Origin: Natrialbaceae archaeon Tc-Br11_E2g1
Lineage (GTDB): Archaea; Halobacteriota; Halobacteria; Halobacteriales; Natrialbaceae
NCBI GenBank assembly: GCA_001564255.1
Contig: LKNC01000105.1
Location: 1-8,601, forward strand
Direction of reading: 5' to 3'
DNA length: 8,601 nt
Notes under the pieces: model-generated
What the model saw: only the letters and a program-made list of their open reading frames with translations
Told to the model about the DNA's origin: nothing
Databases searched by the model: none
Shown here: piece by piece, positions 6,351 through 8,601 of the stretch
Position numbering within the stretch: the first letter of the stretch is position 1
Layout: each line of letters begins with the position of its first letter
Position numbers and translations under genes: made by a program

Positions 6351-7787
6351 TCACTCCAGTGACTCGGCGGCGTGGATCCCCGCGAGACGGCCGAGTCCGA
6401 GCGCGGTGGTCAGGCCGTTACCGCTCAGGTAGCCCCCGGCTCCGTGGCCGCTGATCCCCGCCGCCGAGCCGCCGCCGGCGTAGAGGTTCCCGATCGGTTC
6501 ACCGTCCTCACCGAGGACCCGACCGTGCCCGTCGACCAGCAATCCACCCTGCGTGTGAAACAGCGAGCCGACGACGGTCGTCCCGTAAAACGGCGCCTCG
6601 AGGACGGACCGACCGTCGACGCGGCCGGTCGAGTCCGGTTCGTCCGCCTCGACGGCGGCGTTGTACGACTCGAGGGCCTCGGCCGTTCGGTCGGGGTCAC
6701 AGCCGAGTTCTTCCGCGAGGCTCTCGATGTCGGGTGCATCGATGTACGAGCCGAGTTCGACTGCCTCGTCGAAGTCGTCGAACTCGCCCTCGAGTTTCTT
6801 CATGATGCGTTCGTCGAAGATCTCGTAGGCCATGCCGTCGGGCTGGTCGACGACGTCGATGGCGAGCGCGGAGTAGCCTTTCGCCTCGTTGCCAAAGCGT
6901 TCGCCGTCCTCGTTGACGAGAAAGCCGCCGTTCATGATAACTGCGTACGTCGAGAGCGCGCCGATCCCCTGCACGACCGTCGCGTGACCCTGGAAGGAGT
7001 CCATATACGCGAGTTCAGCGCCCAGTGACGCCCCGAACCGGATCCCGTCGCCCGTGTTCCCGTCCGCGCCGTAGTAAAGCGCCTCGGAGATGTTCCCACA
7101 GTTGCGTTCGACCATCGGACGGTTCCCCGCAAAACCGTCGGTCCCGAGTATCACCTTGTCAGCACCGATCGCCTCGGTGTGTGTTTTCCCGGCGGTTACG
7201 CCGACGACCTCCTCGCCGTCGACGACGAGTTTCTTCACCGGCGTATGCAAGAGCAACTCGGTGTTCTCGGTTTCCTCGATGCGCTCGCCGAGTTCGTCGA
7301 TCAGGTTCTCGCCGTTTCGCCCCGGCGGCGCGTGCATCCGGTACTCGGAGTGTTGTGGATAGGTAAAGTCGTCGACGAAGTGAAGCGAGATGTCCCAGTC
7401 GTCGACGAGCCAGTGAATCAGGTTCGGACTCTCCGCACAGAGGTGACGAACCATCTCCTCGTCGGCCTCGTAGTCGTTTTTCTCGAGGATGTCCGCTGCC
7501 ATATCCGCGGGCTCCTCTTCGATTCCCGCCGCCCGCTGAAACCTGGTCCCGGCGGCGGGGATCATCCCGGTCGAGAGGGAGGTGTTTCCACCGAGGCGGT
7601 GGGACTTCTCGAGGACCGTCACCGTGCCGTCCGTCCGCTGTGCGGCAGCGAGTGCGGCGACGAGTCCCGTCCCACCACCGCCAGCAACGACGATGTCGGT
7701 CGTCACATCGAACGTTACGTCGGTAGCGGGGACCACCTCTTCGGTCGAGTCTTCGATCGTCCGTCGTTTCAGATCGGGATGAGACAT
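6351..7787 (-). CDS. FAD-dependent oxidoreductase of the fumarate reductase/succinate dehydrogenase flavoprotein fold
   Basis: A 478-aa soluble flavoprotein. The dinucleotide-binding motif is at 32-49 (IVVAGGGGTGLVAALAAA), Glu60 (VTVLEKS) should hold the FAD ribose, GGNTSLSTG lies at 67-75 and the C-terminal FAD segment NLYAGGGSAAGISG at 434-447. The capping domain keeps the fumarate-reductase-type histidines His268 (SFQGHAT) and His411 (FHTQGGL). The two arginines that clamp and protonate dicarboxylates are missing: the TRD position reads NEAKGYSAL (300-308) and the NRLGGN position reads GYLSGNGL (452-459). It is therefore unlikely to be a fumarate reductase and may oxidise or reduce an uncharged or monocarboxylate ring compound. 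There is no haem domain, Tat signal or membrane anchor, and no electron-transfer partner is in the window. The start at 7787 is supported by GGAGTGATCC at 7800-7791. It is the first gene of the minus-strand cluster, divergent from the IclR regulator. Confidence 0.88.
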   Translation of the reverse strand: MSHPDLKRRTIEDSTEEVVPATDVTFDVTTDIVVAGGGGTGLVAALAAAQRTDGTVTVLEKSHRLGGNTSLSTGMIPAAGTRFQRAAGIEEEPADMAADILEKNDYEADEEMVRHLCAESPNLIHWLVDDWDISLHFVDDFTYPQHSEYRMHAPPGRNGENLIDELGERIEETENTELLLHTPVKKLVVDGEEVVGVTAGKTHTEAIGADKVILGTDGFAGNRPMVERNCGNISEALYYGADGNTGDGIRFGASLGAELAYMDSFQGHATVVQGIGALSTYAVIMNGGFLVNEDGERFGNEAKGYSALAIDVVDQPDGMAYEIFDERIMKKLEGEFDDFDEAVELGSYIDAPDIESLAEELGCDPDRTAEALESYNAAVEADEPDSTGRVDGRSVLEAPFYGTTVVGSLFHTQGGLLVDGHGRVLGEDGEPIGNLYAGGGSAAGISGHGAGGYLSGNGLTTALGLGRLAGIHAAESLE

Positions 7788-7849
7788 ACCGGATCACTCC
7801 GGCCCGCTTGTATGTAAGCTTATCCCAACCACACGGAAGGGGGCCGGGT

Positions 7850-7863
7850 GTCACACACGTGAC
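7850..7863. promoter_or_regulatory. inverted repeat GTCAC-N4-GTGAC, possible operator near the flavoprotein start
   Basis: Perfect 5-bp arms (7850-7854 and 7859-7863) flank ACAC and lie 63 bp upstream of the flavoprotein ATG. An adjacent imperfect dyad, CGGGG-N6-CCCCG, sits at 7864-7879. Short GC-rich arms like these can arise by chance in this genome, so this is a weak operator candidate. Confidence 0.2.
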
Positions 7864-7935
7864 CGGGGGTACCACCCCGATTATCGAAGGGTTTTGCCAT
7901 CCCGACCAGCCGTTCACCCCTGTGGAACAAATTTA

Positions 7936-7952
7936 GTGAGAGGCCGTCTCAC
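7936..7952. promoter_or_regulatory. inverted repeat GTGAGA-N5-TCTCAC, candidate regulator site
   Basis: Perfect 6-bp arms at 7936-7941 and 7947-7952 flank GGCCG. The 17-bp dyad lies near the middle of the divergent intergenic region, about 150 bp from the flavoprotein ATG and 187 bp from the iclR ATG. Its size suits a dimeric helix-turn-helix protein such as IclR. No second copy was found by eye, so the assignment rests on position and symmetry only. Confidence 0.3.
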
Positions 7953-7973
7953 ACGCGAATATTCATCCAAAAT

Positions 7974-7994
7974 CGCCGATAACCACGATCGGCG
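7974..7994. promoter_or_regulatory. inverted repeat CGCCGAT-N7-ATCGGCG, candidate operator or hairpin
   Basis: Perfect 7-bp arms at 7974-7980 and 7988-7994 are separated by AACCACG, in the AT-rich half of the intergenic region upstream of iclR. As RNA it would form a stem with a 7-nt loop, but no T-run follows on either side, so a terminator is not supported. Operator function is inferred only from symmetry and place. Confidence 0.28.
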
Positions 7995-8021
7995 GAACTG
8001 TCATCGATTCTTTCATTCAGT

Positions 8022-8045
8022 AACAGTCATACTATTACGACTGTT
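8022..8045. promoter_or_regulatory. inverted repeat AACAGTC-N10-GACTGTT upstream of iclR
   Basis: Perfect 7-bp arms (8022-8028 and 8039-8045) flank an AT-rich 10-bp spacer, making a 24-bp dyad that ends 93 bp before the iclR ATG. A further ACTGT half-site lies at 7997-8001. The symmetry, AT-rich centre and place fit an autoregulatory IclR operator, though this is unproven. Confidence 0.3.
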
Positions 8046-8047
8046 TC

Positions 8048-8058
8048 GTACTGAGTAC
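8048..8058. promoter_or_regulatory. palindrome GTACT-G-AGTAC next to the 24-bp dyad
   Basis: A perfect 11-bp interrupted palindrome starts 2 bp after the AACAGTC/GACTGTT dyad. Together the two cover 8022-8058, the densest symmetric stretch of the intergenic region. It could be part of a composite operator or a chance neighbour. Confidence 0.22.
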
Positions 8059-8138
8059 CAACCCGTTCTACAGGGGAGGAATCCTATTCTACACAGCCGA
8101 ACAAAAACGACTTTGAGGCTCCACGACCGTGTGGTGGT

Positions 8139-8601
8139 ATGAACGAGTCGGAACCGACGGACGAGGGGATTCAGTCAGTCAGGACCGCATTCGAGGTCGC
8201 CGAAGCGCTCAGGGGGGGCGACGCGAGGGGGGTGACGGCGATTTCGAACGAACTCGGAATCGCCAAAAGCACCGTGTACAATCACCTCACGACACTCGAA
8301 GGGAACGGATACGTGATCAAAACCGACGACGGCTACAAACTGGGACTGCGGTTTCTCGACCTCGGATACCACGCGAGGAGCGGGTACACGCTGTATGAGG
8401 TCGCCAAACCCGAGGTCGATGCCCTCGTTGCGGAGACCGGTGATCGGTGCCAGTTGATGGTGAGAGAGGGGACCGAGGGAGTGTACGTGTACCAGGCCTC
8501 GGGCGATCAAGCGATCACGACCGACTCACACATCGGGACGCGGGTCACCTTACACTCGACTGCCGTGGGAAAGGCGTACCTCGCCCACCTCTCCGAGGGG
8601 A
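8139..8601 (+). CDS. IclR-family transcriptional regulator, C-terminus cut by the window edge
   Basis: The frame opens at ATG 8139 and stays open to the right edge, giving 154 visible residues; the family is usually about 250 aa, so roughly 100 are missing. Residues 11-75 form the winged helix-turn-helix: SVRTAFEVAEAL, then VTAISNELGIAKSTVYNHLT (32-51, recognition helix) and the wing GYVIKTDDGYKLGLRFLDLG (58-77). The effector-binding domain begins near 84 (YEVAKPEVDALVAETGDRC) and reaches HSTAVGKAYLAHLSEG at the edge, the conserved start of the ligand pocket. IclR dimers commonly sense a pathway metabolite and control adjacent catabolic genes, and the divergent arrangement suggests that here. 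GTGGTGGT directly precedes the ATG, too close for a good Shine-Dalgarno. Codons include AGG, GGA, AAA and TTA more often than in the neighbouring cluster. G7 and G6 tracts lie in the helix-turn-helix part without breaking the frame. Confidence 0.9.
   Translation, partial: MNESEPTDEGIQSVRTAFEVAEALRGGDARGVTAISNELGIAKSTVYNHLTTLEGNGYVIKTDDGYKLGLRFLDLGYHARSGYTLYEVAKPEVDALVAETGDRCQLMVREGTEGVYVYQASGDQAITTDSHIGTRVTLHSTAVGKAYLAHLSEG

Larger units (their letters stand above)
7788..8138. promoter_or_regulatory. 351-bp divergent intergenic control region
   Basis: This gene-free stretch separates the flavoprotein (minus strand) from the IclR regulator (plus strand). The left third is GC-rich, and about 7925-8110 is clearly more AT-rich than the flanking genes, as expected for promoters. 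For the flavoprotein a Shine-Dalgarno GGAGTGAT lies at 7800-7793. AT-rich minus-strand patches that could be TATA elements are GATAAGCTTACATAC (7824-7810) and CGATAATC (7886-7879). The second leaves room for a leader that contains the Shine-Dalgarno. For iclR no convincing TATA box stands out. Inverted repeats lie at 7850-7863, 7936-7952, 7974-7994, 8022-8045 and 8048-8058. No RNA gene, terminator or convincing small protein is seen. The divergent layout suggests that the regulator controls both itself and the cluster from here. Confidence 0.6.

Noticed and set aside
7743..7787. Possible twin-arginine signal at the flavoprotein N-terminus (KRRT)
   Set aside because: The pair is followed by acidic residues (IEDSTEE) and no hydrophobic stretch, so export is not supported.
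7894..8142. Small plus-strand open frame (82 codons) in the intergenic region
   Set aside because: It is basic (many Arg and His), unlike halophile proteins, has no ribosome-binding site and overlaps the regulator start. It is better explained as chance in an AT-richer control region.
8175..8510. Minus-strand open frame opposite the regulator
   Set aside because: Antisense to a clear IclR helix-turn-helix coding sequence, with no motif of its own.

Overview
The window looks like a chromosomal stretch of a halophilic archaeon (class Halobacteria). The coding DNA is GC-rich with G/C third positions. The predicted proteins are strongly acidic (Asp/Glu-rich, few Lys). Starts show archaeal signals: Shine-Dalgarno-like GGAGTGAT or GGTGATC before some genes, and a TTTATA box placed for a leaderless start before another. 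I cannot name a genus from the sequence.

Layout. Seven complete genes lie head to tail on the minus strand from 7787 down to 163. In transcription order they are: an FAD flavoprotein of the fumarate reductase fold (7787-6351); a cysteine amidohydrolase of the isochorismatase / N-carbamoylsarcosine amidase family (6269-5598); a dihydropyrimidinase/hydantoinase-type cyclic amidohydrolase (5601-4210); a class III (CaiB/BaiF) CoA-transferase (4159-2954); an HMG-CoA-lyase-like TIM-barrel lyase (2954-2010); and the large (1979-660) and small (663-163) subunits of an isopropylmalate-dehydratase-type hydro-lyase. A further minus-strand gene starts at 96 and runs off the left edge. On the plus strand, a divergent IclR-type regulator starts at 8139 and runs off the right edge. 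The 351-bp space between it and the flavoprotein is the presumed control region and holds several inverted repeats.

How the genes may work together (inference). The order of chemistries suggests a catabolic route for a small cyclic imide or ureide. The flavoprotein would set the oxidation state of the ring or side chain, the cyclic amidohydrolase would open the ring, and the cysteine amidohydrolase would release ammonia. The aconitase-fold hydro-lyase would hydrate the resulting cis-unsaturated diacid (for example maleate, citraconate or dimethylmaleate). The CoA-transferase would activate the hydroxy-diacid and the lyase would split it into an alpha-keto acid (pyruvate) and acetyl- or propionyl-CoA. 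The three stop/start overlaps each join two genes that would be consecutive steps or subunits of one enzyme. The lyase, flavoprotein and small hydratase subunit each differ at substrate-recognition positions from their best-known relatives, which argues against simply copying those family names. The true substrate is unknown, and leucine biosynthesis looks unlikely because no leuA or leuB is adjacent.
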